Below, in pieces: positions 8,536 through 17,189 of a DNA stretch of 64,000 bases (position 1 is its first letter; every line of letters begins with the position of its first letter). Source of the DNA: Sphingobacteriales bacterium 44-61. GTDB taxonomy: Bacteria; Bacteroidota; Bacteroidia; Chitinophagales; Chitinophagaceae. The translations under genes were made by a program, and so were the position numbers. The stretch spans positions 1,368 through 65,367 of the forward strand of contig MKTW01000019.1 of NCBI GenBank assembly GCA_001898405.1, read 5' to 3'. The notes beneath the pieces were generated by a model. It had not been told where the DNA came from and did not search any database. It saw only the letters and a program-made list of their open reading frames with translations.

Positions 8536-9009
8536 TTATTTATGATGATATTTTTCATTTCGCAATATGGTACAGGCCCTGTACAATTGTTCAGCCAGTA
8601 TCAACCGCACCAACTGATGGGGGAATACCAATTGTGATAAGCTCCAGGTATAGTTTGCGCGTTTCAATACCGTTTCATCAATACCAAAAGCTCCCCCGAT
8701 CAGGAATACCAGTTTCTTTGTACCGGCATTCGCCCTTGCCTGCATGAAATTGGCGAGCCCTTCGGATGAAAGTTGCTTTCCTCTTTCATCAAGAGCTACG
8801 AGATAATCATCTTTGTCGAGCCATTCCATCACCACCTCAGCTTCTTTCTTTTTCAGGTCCATTTCACTCATCATACCGGCATTCTTTGGCTGAGGGATGA
8901 TCACCCATTCCACTTTGAAATAATTAGAGATGCGTTTGGTGAAATCTTCCACACCACTTTTTACATAAGGCTCATGGGCTTTACCAATGGACCATAATTG
9001 AATACGCAT
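8536..9009 (-). CDS. rlmH: 23S rRNA (pseudouridine1915-N3)-methyltransferase
   Basis: A 157-residue SPOUT methyltransferase that uses SAM to methylate pseudouridine 1915 in helix 69 of 23S rRNA. The family's knot motifs are clear: LVALDERGKQLSSEGLA, LVFLIGGAFGID (SAM loop), and the C-terminal LSQLVFPHQLVRLILAEQLYRA with the terminal YHHK. The length is exactly that of RlmH. It lies 29 bp after an M16 peptidase gene and 30 bp before rhomboid on the same strand. Confidence 0.96.
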   Translation of the reverse strand: MRIQLWSIGKAHEPYVKSGVEDFTKRISNYFKVEWVIIPQPKNAGMMSEMDLKKKEAEVVMEWLDKDDYLVALDERGKQLSSEGLANFMQARANAGTKKLVFLIGGAFGIDETVLKRANYTWSLSQLVFPHQLVRLILAEQLYRACTILRNEKYHHK

Positions 9010-9038
9010 AGGTGCATGAGTTAAACCTTATTACAATA

Positions 9039-10442
9039 TCAGAACGCTTTCTTCGGTTCTTCCTTGATCTGCACTTCCGTTACCGGGCCATATTTCTCAG
9101 CGATCTTTTTTATATCGGCTGCTTTACCAACCAGCACGAACTGAAGTTTGTCTTCAGGGAAATAAGTAGCAATAATGCTTTTTGCTTTTTCCAGTGTCAA
9201 ACCATCCACGTTTTTCTGGAAATTATTAATGAATGATTCATCAAACTTGTACCAGAACATCTGCGTAAGCAGGTTTGCCAATTGGCCGCTGGTCTCATAT
9301 CCTGGAGGGAATTGCCCCTTTACATAGTTTTTGGCTGAAGCCAGTGATGTTTCATCCACTCCCTGCGTATGCAGTTTTTTCAATACTTCCAGGGCTTTAT
9401 CAATAGCCGGTTCAGTTGTTTTTCCGGCAGTGAAAGTGGAGATCATGAATGATCCTCCATTCTTCAAAGCAGAGAAACGGCTACTCGCGCCATAGGTGAG
9501 CCCTGAGTTCACCCGCAGTTCATCGTTCAGCATGGAAGTGAAGCGGCCGCCGAATAGAGTATTGATCACCGATACGGCTACATAATCGGGATTGTTGCGG
9601 CTGATGCCGGGAGCACCGATGTAGAAAGTCGTTTCCTTGGCATCGTCTTTATTAACCAGCAGCACACGGTTGCCTGTTGGCTTTGCAATTGGTTTTGCTG
9701 CCAGGTTCGCATTTTCCTGCTTGCCTTTGGCCCAGCCTGAAAACATTTTAGTAATGGTCGCTTTCATTTCCTTGCTGTTGAAATCGCCTACAATGGAAAT
9801 GGCTGAACCATTCGGGATATAATTGGCAGCATAGAATTTTTGTATGTCTGCAGTGGTCAATCCTGTAACGGTGCCGATCGTTCCACTGATAATATTGCCA
9901 TACACATGATCACCATAAAGGAGCTTATCAAAATAAGAACCAATTACGGAACGGGGGCTTTCTTTTGCCTGCTCAAGTCTTGCAAGCGTCCTTCTTTTTT
10001 CTTTCGCAAATTCTTCGCTGTCAAAAACAGGTGCTGTGAGCAGGTCGTTGATGATATCGAGTACTTTGTCTTTGTCTTTTGCTGCAAATTCTGCAGACAG
10101 GCCTGCTGATTCCTTTGAAGCATACGTGGAAACAGAAGCACCGATAAAATCAAGTTCTTCATCCAGCCTGGCTTTGGGATATTTTTTTGTGCCATGTTTT
10201 AATGCAGTGGCGGTAAGCGATGCAAGACCTGCTTTATCGCCATCGTATATAGCACCGGCTGGCAGGATGACCGATAAGCTGATCATCGGCACATCATGTT
10301 GCTCCATTAAATAAACGGTCAACCCGTTTTTCAACGTGAATTGCTGGTAAGCAGGCAATTTATAATCCTGCGCTTTCAAAGCCACCCCGATAAAGGCAGA
10401 CAAAGAAAGAAGAAAGAATTTTATATATCTGAAGTTGTTCAT
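9039..10442 (-). CDS. M16-family peptidase homologue, non-catalytic type
   Basis: About 467 residues with a signal peptide (MNNFRYIKFFLLSLSAFIGVALKAQ) and the two-lobed M16 (pitrilysin/insulinase) fold: FTLKNGLTVYLMEQHDVP at the start and LTYGASSRFSALKNGGSF in the second lobe. The zinc motif HxxEH expected after the first strand pair is replaced by LASLTATALKHG, so this subunit is probably inactive. In bacterial M16B pairs an inactive subunit joins a catalytic one, and the next gene upstream (10478-11791) is that partner. An alternative start at 10460 adds six residues; I chose 10442 because it gives a cleaner signal peptide. Confidence 0.88.
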   Translation of the reverse strand: MNNFRYIKFFLLSLSAFIGVALKAQDYKLPAYQQFTLKNGLTVYLMEQHDVPMISLSVILPAGAIYDGDKAGLASLTATALKHGTKKYPKARLDEELDFIGASVSTYASKESAGLSAEFAAKDKDKVLDIINDLLTAPVFDSEEFAKEKRRTLARLEQAKESPRSVIGSYFDKLLYGDHVYGNIISGTIGTVTGLTTADIQKFYAANYIPNGSAISIVGDFNSKEMKATITKMFSGWAKGKQENANLAAKPIAKPTGNRVLLVNKDDAKETTFYIGAPGISRNNPDYVAVSVINTLFGGRFTSMLNDELRVNSGLTYGASSRFSALKNGGSFMISTFTAGKTTEPAIDKALEVLKKLHTQGVDETSLASAKNYVKGQFPPGYETSGQLANLLTQMFWYKFDESFINNFQKNVDGLTLEKAKSIIATYFPEDKLQFVLVGKAADIKKIAEKYGPVTEVQIKEEPKKAF

Positions 10443-10477
10443 TTGTTTAGTGTTTAACAATGAGCAAGGATGGTTTG

Positions 10478-11791
10478 TTATTCTGCTGTGTTTGCTTTAA
10501 GGATACCTACCGTACGGGTGGTTTTATTGAAATAAGCATTGGCCACACGTTTGATATCTTCTGCAGTTACTTTATTGTAACGGTCAGGCGCTTCAAACAT
10601 TTTTTTATAATCACCAAAGAATACTTCGTAGGTGCCGATATTATTGGATTTGCCATTGATCGTTTCTACCTGGTTGTAGAATTCGATCAGTTTCTGGTTT
10701 TTCACTTTCTGCAACTCTTTATCAGTAACTCCGTCTTTTTTTATTTTTTCCAGTTCTTCATAAATGCTTTTTTCCAGGTCCGTTTCATTCACGCCCTTGC
10801 CTGCAATGGCATTAATACTGAAAAGAGTGGGATCGAAGCTTTCGCCATAGGAAGAAAAAATGGCAGTGGCCTGCTGTTTTCCATCTACGAGTGCTGAATA
10901 AAGCCGGGACGATTTACCGCTGCTGAGGATATCACTGAGCAGCACCAGCGCATAATAATCATCATGGGTGGCTTGCGGGGCTTTGTAGGCGATATACATA
11001 TAAGGAGTGGCCACATCTTTCTGCACCAATATCCTTCTTTCGCCGGTTTGCACAGGTTCCACCTGGTGCACTTTGGGAGGTGCCGGTTGGGCAGGGATCG
11101 GCTCCAGGTATTTTTCGGCCAGTGCTTTGATATCAGCAGTTTTAACGGCGCCGGATACTACCACTACGCAGTTGTTAGGAGCATAGTATGTCTTGAAATA
11201 GCGTTCCAGGTCAGCCTGTTTCCAGTTTTTCATATCATCTTCATAACCGATCACCGGCCAGTGGTAGGGGTGCTCCTGGAAAGCCTGTGCCTGCACGGCT
11301 TCGCTCAGCATCCGCCACGGAGAATTTTCGAGGCCGGTACTTCTTTCGCTTAATACCACACCTCTCTCGCTTTCCACCATTTTAGGATCGATGCTAAGGC
11401 TGGCGATCCGGTCGCTTTCGAGATCAAAAATGACTTCAGTGGCGGAAGCAGGGAACCAATCGGTGTACACGGTCACATCTTCCCGGGTATAGGCATTATT
11501 GGCGCCACCATTGAACTCCATAGTACGGTCAAATTCTTTTGGCCCATACTTTTTAGCGCCATTGAACATCATATGTTCAAAGAAATGGGAGAGGCCGGTA
11601 ATACCCTGGTATTCATTCCGGGATCCTACACGGTAAAAAAGATACATATTGGCATTGGGAATGGAATTATCTTCCACTACGAGAAATTTCATCCCGTTTT
11701 TCAGGGTGAAACTATTTACATCATCTGCTTTTATCTGTGCCTGGGAACTAAAGCCCAGGAGCACAAAAACAGGAAAAAGGATTCTTTTCAT
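10478..11791 (-). CDS. M16-family zinc peptidase, catalytic subunit
   Basis: A 437-residue periplasmic or secreted protease with signal peptide MKRILFPVFVLLGFSSQAQ. The inverted zinc motif HFFEH is at 69-73, and the downstream third ligand region ESERGVVLSE is conserved, as is the ANNAYTREDVTVY substrate-binding block. It is first in a minus-strand unit with the non-catalytic M16 partner (35-bp gap), rlmH and rhomboid. The frame extends 15 codons further upstream, but the signal peptide starts at this ATG. Natural substrates are likely exported peptides. Confidence 0.9.
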   Translation of the reverse strand: MKRILFPVFVLLGFSSQAQIKADDVNSFTLKNGMKFLVVEDNSIPNANMYLFYRVGSRNEYQGITGLSHFFEHMMFNGAKKYGPKEFDRTMEFNGGANNAYTREDVTVYTDWFPASATEVIFDLESDRIASLSIDPKMVESERGVVLSERSTGLENSPWRMLSEAVQAQAFQEHPYHWPVIGYEDDMKNWKQADLERYFKTYYAPNNCVVVVSGAVKTADIKALAEKYLEPIPAQPAPPKVHQVEPVQTGERRILVQKDVATPYMYIAYKAPQATHDDYYALVLLSDILSSGKSSRLYSALVDGKQQATAIFSSYGESFDPTLFSINAIAGKGVNETDLEKSIYEELEKIKKDGVTDKELQKVKNQKLIEFYNQVETINGKSNNIGTYEVFFGDYKKMFEAPDRYNKVTAEDIKRVANAYFNKTTRTVGILKANTAE

Positions 11792-11886
11792 AATGTGCTT
11801 GTGGTTAGAGGTGATAAAGCTAAGAAATGCGAGCATTGAATATCATACCGTTCGACAAAAAAATGCCATATTAATTTCACAATGAT

Positions 11887-11917
11887 TTTGTGGGAAATTG
11901 TTTTTCCGTTACCTTTG
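11887..11917 (+). promoter_or_regulatory. Bacteroidota-type promoter for tRNA-Arg
   Basis: TTTG at 11887-11890 and TACCTTTG at 11910-11917 are separated by exactly 19 bp, matching the primary sigma consensus of this phylum. The tRNA begins 10 nt after the -7 box. Confidence 0.85.
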
Positions 11918-11926
11918 CCGTCCGCT

Positions 11927-12000
11927 GGCTGCGTAGCTCAACTGAATAGAGCATCTGACTACGGATCAGAAGGTTTCAGGTTTGAATCCTGACGCGGTCA
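11927..12000 (+). tRNA. tRNA-Arg (anticodon ACG)
   Basis: A complete 74-nt cloverleaf. The acceptor stem pairs GGCTGCG (11927-11933) with CGCGGTC (11993-11999) with two G-T wobbles, the D arm has GCTC/GAGC, the anticodon stem is TCTGA/TCAGA around loop CTACGGA with ACG at 11961-11963, and the T arm is TCAGG/CCTGA. The discriminator is A at 12000 and CCA is not encoded. ACG is read as ICG after deamination and decodes CGN arginine codons. It has its own promoter and terminator. Confidence 0.96.
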
Positions 12001-12011
12001 CTAGCTTAAAG

Positions 12012-12040
12012 GCCTCCATTCCGGAGGCTTTTTTATTTTT
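12012..12040 (+). terminator. Rho-independent terminator after tRNA-Arg
   Basis: GCCTCC/GGAGGC stem with a five-base loop followed by TTTTTTATTTTT, 12 nt after the tRNA end. Confidence 0.85.
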
Positions 12041-12067
12041 ATACCTACACAATGTGCTGCCTCAAAA

Positions 12068-12799
12068 TCAATGTTGTCCCTTTGGGATAATGACCTTTCC
12101 ATAAAGTGCCTGTGATACAAAACTGCGGTAATTCCTCCCAATAGGCAAAGGCTGATGGCCGATCTTCAATTCTGCTGCAGAAAACTGGCTGATCTTTCTG
12201 AGCGGTACAATATAAGAGCGATGAATACGGATAAAATTCTCTGCCGGCAGGCTCTCTCCGATATTGTTGATCGTATTCAGCGTTTTTACACTGCTGCCAT
12301 TCTGCAGATGAATAAATACATGATTGCGCAGGCTTTCTATGTAAAGGATATCGTCGAGCACAATACGGACCATTTGTTTTTCAGACCGCACATAAAACGA
12401 CTCCGGGCCGGGATCAATGCCTTCATTTACCGGCAGTGAATCTTTTTGCCCCAGGAATTTTGTAATGCTTTTCAGGAAACGTTCATAGGAAAACGGTTTC
12501 AGCAGATAGTCCAGCACATTCAACTCAAACGCTTCAATCGCATAATTGGGATAGGCGGTAGTAAGGATCACCTGCGGAATATCCGGCATGGTACGCAAAA
12601 ACTGGATACCGCTGATCCCCGGCATTTGGATATCCAGGAATATCAGATCTGCTTTCCTGCCCTGAAGCATACTGATAGCTTCCACCACACTCTGACAACG
12701 GCCTTCCAGCTTCAGAAAATCAGTCTGAGCTATATAGGCTTCCAGTATGTCGAGTGCCAGCAGCTCATCATCTACGATCAGGCATTTGATCTTCTTCAC
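12068..12799 (-). CDS. LytTR-family response regulator
   Basis: A 243-residue two-domain regulator. The receiver (1-120) has the acidic pair D10-D11, phospho-acceptor D56 in LIFLDIQMPG, the conserved TTAYPNYAIEAF and the lysine in YLLKPFSYERF. The C-terminal LytTR DNA-binding domain (about 140-235) shows FYVRSEKQMVRI, ILYIESLRNHVFIHL, LPAENFIRIHRSYIVPL. It lies 3 bp downstream of its sensor kinase gene and forms one operon with it. Phased direct repeats upstream of the operon (13907-13943) are a candidate binding site. Confidence 0.93.
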   Translation of the reverse strand: MKKIKCLIVDDELLALDILEAYIAQTDFLKLEGRCQSVVEAISMLQGRKADLIFLDIQMPGISGIQFLRTMPDIPQVILTTAYPNYAIEAFELNVLDYLLKPFSYERFLKSITKFLGQKDSLPVNEGIDPGPESFYVRSEKQMVRIVLDDILYIESLRNHVFIHLQNGSSVKTLNTINNIGESLPAENFIRIHRSYIVPLRKISQFSAAELKIGHQPLPIGRNYRSFVSQALYGKVIIPKGQH

Positions 12800-12802
12800 C
12801 GC

Positions 12803-13873
12803 TTATAAATTGAGTATTAAAGTTACATGATGAGACAGCTTATCGGTTTTTATATCCAGGAAATAATTGCCCGGGTATAAGAGCGCCAGCCTTTTCTCTA
12901 CATTCGGCAGTCCCACACCTCCGGGGAGGGGAGCATCTGTTTTATCTTTCTGTGCTATACTGTTGTGTACGGTAAGCGCAAATTGCCGGGAAGTCAGTTC
13001 CATATTGATCTTCACTACAGCTGCCTGTTGCAGGCCACCTGAACTGTGCTTGATCGCATTCTCCACAAAAGGCATGATCAGCATCGGCGCAATAAGATGC
13101 CCTTGTGGATCACCTTTTATATTCCATTCCACCTGCAGCGAATTTCCAAACCGGGTACGTTCCAGTTCCAGGTAATCATGTATAAAATTAATTTCCTGGT
13201 CCAGCGGAACACTGTTGGCGGTCGTTTCATAGAGCAGGTATCGTAATAGCCCTGATAACCGCAGCACCACATCCTTTGCCTGGTCCGATTTTTTTAATAT
13301 CAGCGAATAAAGGCTGTTGAGGATGTTGAAAAGAAAATGAGGATGTACCTGGCTGCGTAAAAGTGCCAGTTCGGCCTCCACCCGTTTGCTTTCCTGTTCC
13401 CGCTGATCCCGCTGGATGGAAGAAAAATAATCAAACACTTTTACAGTCACCGGGATAGCCAGTGCAAAATTGAGTTTAATGACCGTTGTGAGCATGGTAA
13501 TGGGGTCATATACGGATACATGATACCAATGAGGGAAAAAATTGACGAGTATGATATAGTAATCGATATACCGGTTGATAAGCGCGGTCACCAGCAGTGT
13601 GATCCAAAAGTATAAAAAGAAGAGGCCTACCTTTTTCCTGTACAAAAAACGGGGCAGCAAAAAATAAATGACAAAGTAAACCATTCCTGCATGCAAGGGC
13701 AGGAGCAGCAGTTGGATAGTAAATGTTTTCTTGAAATCGAAATCATAACTACCCCATACAATACCGAAAAAACTGACATAGCAAACCCAGTAAAGCAGGT
13801 GTTGCAACAGCCGGTTGCTGGCCACACGGTTCATCGTTTGATCGGGAAAGAACGTCACTTGCATATCCATCAA
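12803..13873 (-). CDS. LytS-type sensor histidine kinase
   Basis: About 356 residues with four membrane helices in the first 150 residues and a His_kinase/HATPase region. The dimerisation motif QVHPHFLFNILNSL places the likely phospho-acceptor at H179; ATP-binding motifs are MPFVENAIKH (N box) and GGVGLPNVEKRL (G box). There is no periplasmic sensory domain, so it may sense membrane state or a partner protein. Its start lies 222 bp from that of the divergent GH13 enzyme, suggesting but not proving that this pair controls the amylase operon. Confidence 0.9.
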   Translation of the reverse strand: MMDMQVTFFPDQTMNRVASNRLLQHLLYWVCYVSFFGIVWGSYDFDFKKTFTIQLLLLPLHAGMVYFVIYFLLPRFLYRKKVGLFFLYFWITLLVTALINRYIDYYIILVNFFPHWYHVSVYDPITMLTTVIKLNFALAIPVTVKVFDYFSSIQRDQREQESKRVEAELALLRSQVHPHFLFNILNSLYSLILKKSDQAKDVVLRLSGLLRYLLYETTANSVPLDQEINFIHDYLELERTRFGNSLQVEWNIKGDPQGHLIAPMLIMPFVENAIKHSSGGLQQAAVVKINMELTSRQFALTVHNSIAQKDKTDAPLPGGVGLPNVEKRLALLYPGNYFLDIKTDKLSHHVTLILNL

Positions 13874-13906
13874 ATTTAAAGGTAATCAGGCAGCGCAGCT
13901 TCAAAT

Positions 13907-13943
13907 ACCATTCTGCAGGGACAAACAACCATTTAACAGGGAC
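13907..13943. promoter_or_regulatory. Candidate LytTR operator: two direct repeats, 21-bp period
   Basis: ACCATTCTGCAGGGAC (13907-13922) and ACCATTTAACAGGGAC (13928-13943) match at 13 of 16 positions and repeat every 21 bp, two helical turns. LytTR regulators bind pairs of direct repeats with this phasing. The site is 34 bp upstream of the kinase start and in the divergent region shared with the GH13 gene. Confidence 0.5.
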
Positions 13944-14094
13944 TAATAAATAACAGATATGGCTTCAGTCCATTCAGCATGACAGGCGGGTCGTTTATCC
14001 CTGATATTATTTCTTCTATCCACCTGCTGATCGCAGAATGATAAATCGCTTTTATTTAGCAGCGTCAGTATTTAATCATCAATAAAGAACACGC

Positions 14095-15933
14095 ATGAAA
14101 ACAAAACTGCTTATCATCCTGTCTTTCTTTTTGTCAGGAGAGATGTTTGCACAGCAACTCCGGGTTGAACCTGCCAACTGGTGGGTGGGCATGCAGGCGC
14201 CACAACTTCAGTTATTGGTTTATGGAAAGGATATTGCTGCTGCCACACCTCAATTAAATTACCCGGGTGTGACGCTGCAACGGGTGATCCGTGTAGAAAA
14301 CAGCAATTACCTGTTTCTCGACCTGTTTATTGATAATGCCAGGACAGCGCCAGGTAAATTTGATATCCTCTTCCAAAAGAATAACAAAACGGTCAACAAG
14401 TATACTTATGAACTGCTACAGCGTCAGCCCAATTCTTCAAGCCGGGCAAGCTTTACGCCGGCGGATATTATTTACCTGATCACCCCCGACCGTTTTGCCA
14501 ATGGCGATACTGCAAACGACAGGGTAGCATCACTGAAAGAGGGTATAACACGTGCTGATGAAAACGGACGCCATGGGGGAGACCTGAAAGGAGTGACCGA
14601 TCACCTGGATTATGTGCACGACATGGGTTTTACGGCAATATGGATGACGCCTGCATTGCAAAATGATCAGCCCGATTATTCCTATCACGGTTATTCCATT
14701 ACTGATTTTTATAACATCGATGCCCGCATGGGTACCAATCAGCAGTATAAGGAACTGTCAGAGAAAGCAGCACGTTTGGGTATCAAGATCGTAATGGATA
14801 TGGTGTTCAACCATTGCGGTTCCGAACACTGGTGGATGAAGGACCTGCCTTCAAAAGACTGGATCAATTACAGTGATAATATCCGGTATACCAATCACCG
14901 TAAAACGGTGACAATGGACCCGCATGTGGCCAAAAACGACTCCGCTTTATTGAGCGATGGATGGTTTGTGAAAACTATGCCTGATCTCAATCAGAAAAAT
15001 CCGCTGATGGCGAATTACCTGATCCAGAACAGCATCTGGTGGATTGAATATGCGGGACTGGGTGGTATACGGGTAGATACCTATCCTTATCCGGATATGA
15101 ACTTTATGGCCGACTGGACCAAACGGATCGCAGTGGAATATCCGAATATGAATATTGTGGGTGAAGTGTGGATCGACAACCCGGGTATAGTAGCCTACTG
15201 GCAAAGAGGTAAGAAAAACCAGAATGGATATGTATCATGGCTACCCAGTCTGATGGATTTTCCGGTACAGAGTGCATTGATCAGGGCATTGACAGGAGAA
15301 GAAAAATACAATGCCGGCGGTTTCCTCTATCTCTATGATATGCTGGCCAATGATTTTCAGTATGCCAATGCTGACAATCTTGTTGTATTTGCCGACAATC
15401 ATGATATCCGGCGGTTGTATAATCAACTTGGAAAAGATGAAGACCTGGTGAAACTGGCACTCACTTTTGTGCTCACCAGCCGCGGCATACCTCAACTCAT
15501 GTATGGTACAGAACTTAATATGGAGGGGCAAACAGATGGGCAGATCCGAAGTGATTTCCCTGGCGGCTGGCCGGGCGATGCGGTCAATGCATTTACAGGT
15601 AAAGGACTTTTGCCGGCGCAGCAATCCATGCAGGCATTTGTAAAGAAGTTGGTACGCTGGCGGCAGGGGCATCCTGTGTTATCTACAGGAAAACTGGTGC
15701 ATTATCGCCCGCTTAAAGAAGCTTACGTCTATATCCGTTATAATGAAAAAGGCAGGGTGCTGGTTGTGCTTAATAAAAACAAGACAGATCTTTCACTCGA
15801 CCTGGCGCCATACCGTGCAGAACTGGGTGCCGCCCGGCAGGGGGTAGATGTATTGACCGGCAATTCAATTTCGCTGGATCAGCCCGTGATAGTACCAGCC
15901 CGTTCACCGCTTATTATTGAAATAATGAATTAA
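14095..15933 (+). CDS. Secreted GH13 enzyme, neopullulanase/cyclomaltodextrinase type
   Basis: A 612-residue glycoside hydrolase with a signal peptide (cleavage near MFAQ, residue 20), an N-terminal immunoglobulin-like domain (about 22-110) and a GH13 barrel. The four conserved regions are present: MDMVFNH (234-240), GGIRVDTYPY with nucleophile D328, IVGEVW with acid/base E357, and FADNHD with D437. The N-terminal domain and the VDTYPY motif point to cyclomaltodextrinase or neopullulanase (SusA-like), which cut alpha-1,4-glucans or pullulan in the periplasm. It heads a plus-strand series with two lipoproteins and lies opposite a LytTR system. Confidence 0.9.
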   Translation: MKTKLLIILSFFLSGEMFAQQLRVEPANWWVGMQAPQLQLLVYGKDIAAATPQLNYPGVTLQRVIRVENSNYLFLDLFIDNARTAPGKFDILFQKNNKTVNKYTYELLQRQPNSSSRASFTPADIIYLITPDRFANGDTANDRVASLKEGITRADENGRHGGDLKGVTDHLDYVHDMGFTAIWMTPALQNDQPDYSYHGYSITDFYNIDARMGTNQQYKELSEKAARLGIKIVMDMVFNHCGSEHWWMKDLPSKDWINYSDNIRYTNHRKTVTMDPHVAKNDSALLSDGWFVKTMPDLNQKNPLMANYLIQNSIWWIEYAGLGGIRVDTYPYPDMNFMADWTKRIAVEYPNMNIVGEVWIDNPGIVAYWQRGKKNQNGYVSWLPSLMDFPVQSALIRALTGEEKYNAGGFLYLYDMLANDFQYANADNLVVFADNHDIRRLYNQLGKDEDLVKLALTFVLTSRGIPQLMYGTELNMEGQTDGQIRSDFPGGWPGDAVNAFTGKGLLPAQQSMQAFVKKLVRWRQGHPVLSTGKLVHYRPLKEAYVYIRYNEKGRVLVVLNKNKTDLSLDLAPYRAELGAARQGVDVLTGNSISLDQPVIVPARSPLIIEIMN

Positions 15934-15942
15934 ACATAGTTT

Positions 15943-17166
15943 ATGAAGATCAATCAATACCTGTACTTTCCCATTGCGGCTGCTTTGCTTATGTTTTCTT
16001 TTCCCACAGTAGGCTGCAATAATAATGTGCCTGAAAAAGAAACTGAAACGGTAGCAGCAAAGCAACCGCTAAAAGGCACCCCGGAAGAATATCTGAAAAA
16101 GAACTTTCAAAGTCCGGAAGATTACATTCTCAGCAAGTTCAAAACCCATGACGTGATCCTGCTGTCGGAAGATCATGCCATTAAACATAACCTTGTGATG
16201 GCACGCAATATCATTCCACAATTATACAAAGCCGGGATCTACAACTTCGGAATGGAGTTTGGAGCAGAAGAAGATCAGGCAACGCTCGATTCGCTGGTAA
16301 CCGCACCGGCTTATAGTGAAGATGTAGCCAGAAAGATCATGTTCAACTATAATGTAGGCTGGGTATTTAATGAGTATATGGATATTTACCGGGCTGCCTG
16401 GGAGCTGAACCATTCATTGCCGGCTGGCAGCCGTCCATTCAGGATACTTAATATCAGTTACCGGTATAATTGGGCTGTGTGTGAAGAAAAATATTACGGC
16501 ATCCGTACGCCTGATCTTATCAGCAGCATTTTCAATAGAGGAAATACTGAATTTTTCAGAGCTAACCTGATTAAGAAGCAAATACTGGATAAGAATGAAA
16601 AGATCCTGGTGCTCTGTGGTTTTGGCCATGCGTTTACCAAATACAATACGCCGTATTATGATTATCGCGAAGAGCATTTTTACAGGTTCGATACCAACCG
16701 TATGGGAAATATCCTGTATCGCCAGGCACCGGATAAAGTATTTACCATATTGCTGCACTATCCGTTTGAAAGCAAGACCCATGGGTACGCAATACTTTAT
16801 GCACCGGCTAACGGACGTATTGACAGCCTGATGAAACAACTGGGCAACCGCCCCGCAGGTTTTGACCTGGAAGGAACACCTATGGGAGAATTGCTTGATA
16901 CCAGCGCCAATTCAATAGGGTATAAGGATTTTAAACTGAGCGATATGGCCAATGGATATATTTTTTATAAACCATTTGAGCAGTATGAAGGATGCACCAT
17001 CGATCCGTTATTCCTTACTGATAAAAACTGGCCGGAGGTCGTACGAAATTACCCGGATAAGGATATTCAGAAAGTGCCAAAGAATAAAGAAGAATATATA
17101 TCTAATATCAGGCGCTATGTGGATATAAAATTCAGGTACCGCAATCTGAAGCCAATCAATCAGTGA
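15943..17166 (+). CDS. Lipoprotein, possibly TIKI/ChaN or erythromycin-esterase-like fold
   Basis: A 407-residue protein with a hydrophobic leader ending in TVGCN, a probable lipoprotein signal (lipid Cys about residue 25). The sequence HDVILLSEDHAIKHNLVMARNI followed by FGMEFGAEEDQATLDSL resembles the first conserved blocks of ChaN/TIKI and erythromycin-esterase-like proteins, with an acidic-plus-His pattern; KILVLCGFGHAF provides a later conserved His. Function is unknown and the family call is tentative. It follows the GH13 gene by 9 bp and overlaps the leader of the next gene, so all three are likely one transcript. Confidence 0.5.
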   Translation: MKINQYLYFPIAAALLMFSFPTVGCNNNVPEKETETVAAKQPLKGTPEEYLKKNFQSPEDYILSKFKTHDVILLSEDHAIKHNLVMARNIIPQLYKAGIYNFGMEFGAEEDQATLDSLVTAPAYSEDVARKIMFNYNVGWVFNEYMDIYRAAWELNHSLPAGSRPFRILNISYRYNWAVCEEKYYGIRTPDLISSIFNRGNTEFFRANLIKKQILDKNEKILVLCGFGHAFTKYNTPYYDYREEHFYRFDTNRMGNILYRQAPDKVFTILLHYPFESKTHGYAILYAPANGRIDSLMKQLGNRPAGFDLEGTPMGELLDTSANSIGYKDFKLSDMANGYIFYKPFEQYEGCTIDPLFLTDKNWPEVVRNYPDKDIQKVPKNKEEYISNIRRYVDIKFRYRNLKPINQ

Positions 17167-17189
17167 TCCACTTTCATTTAATTCATAGT

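Noticed and set aside
11927-12000. tRNA-Arg as an integration site for a mobile element
   Set aside because: No duplicate of the tRNA 3' end and no integrase or phage genes are found nearby.
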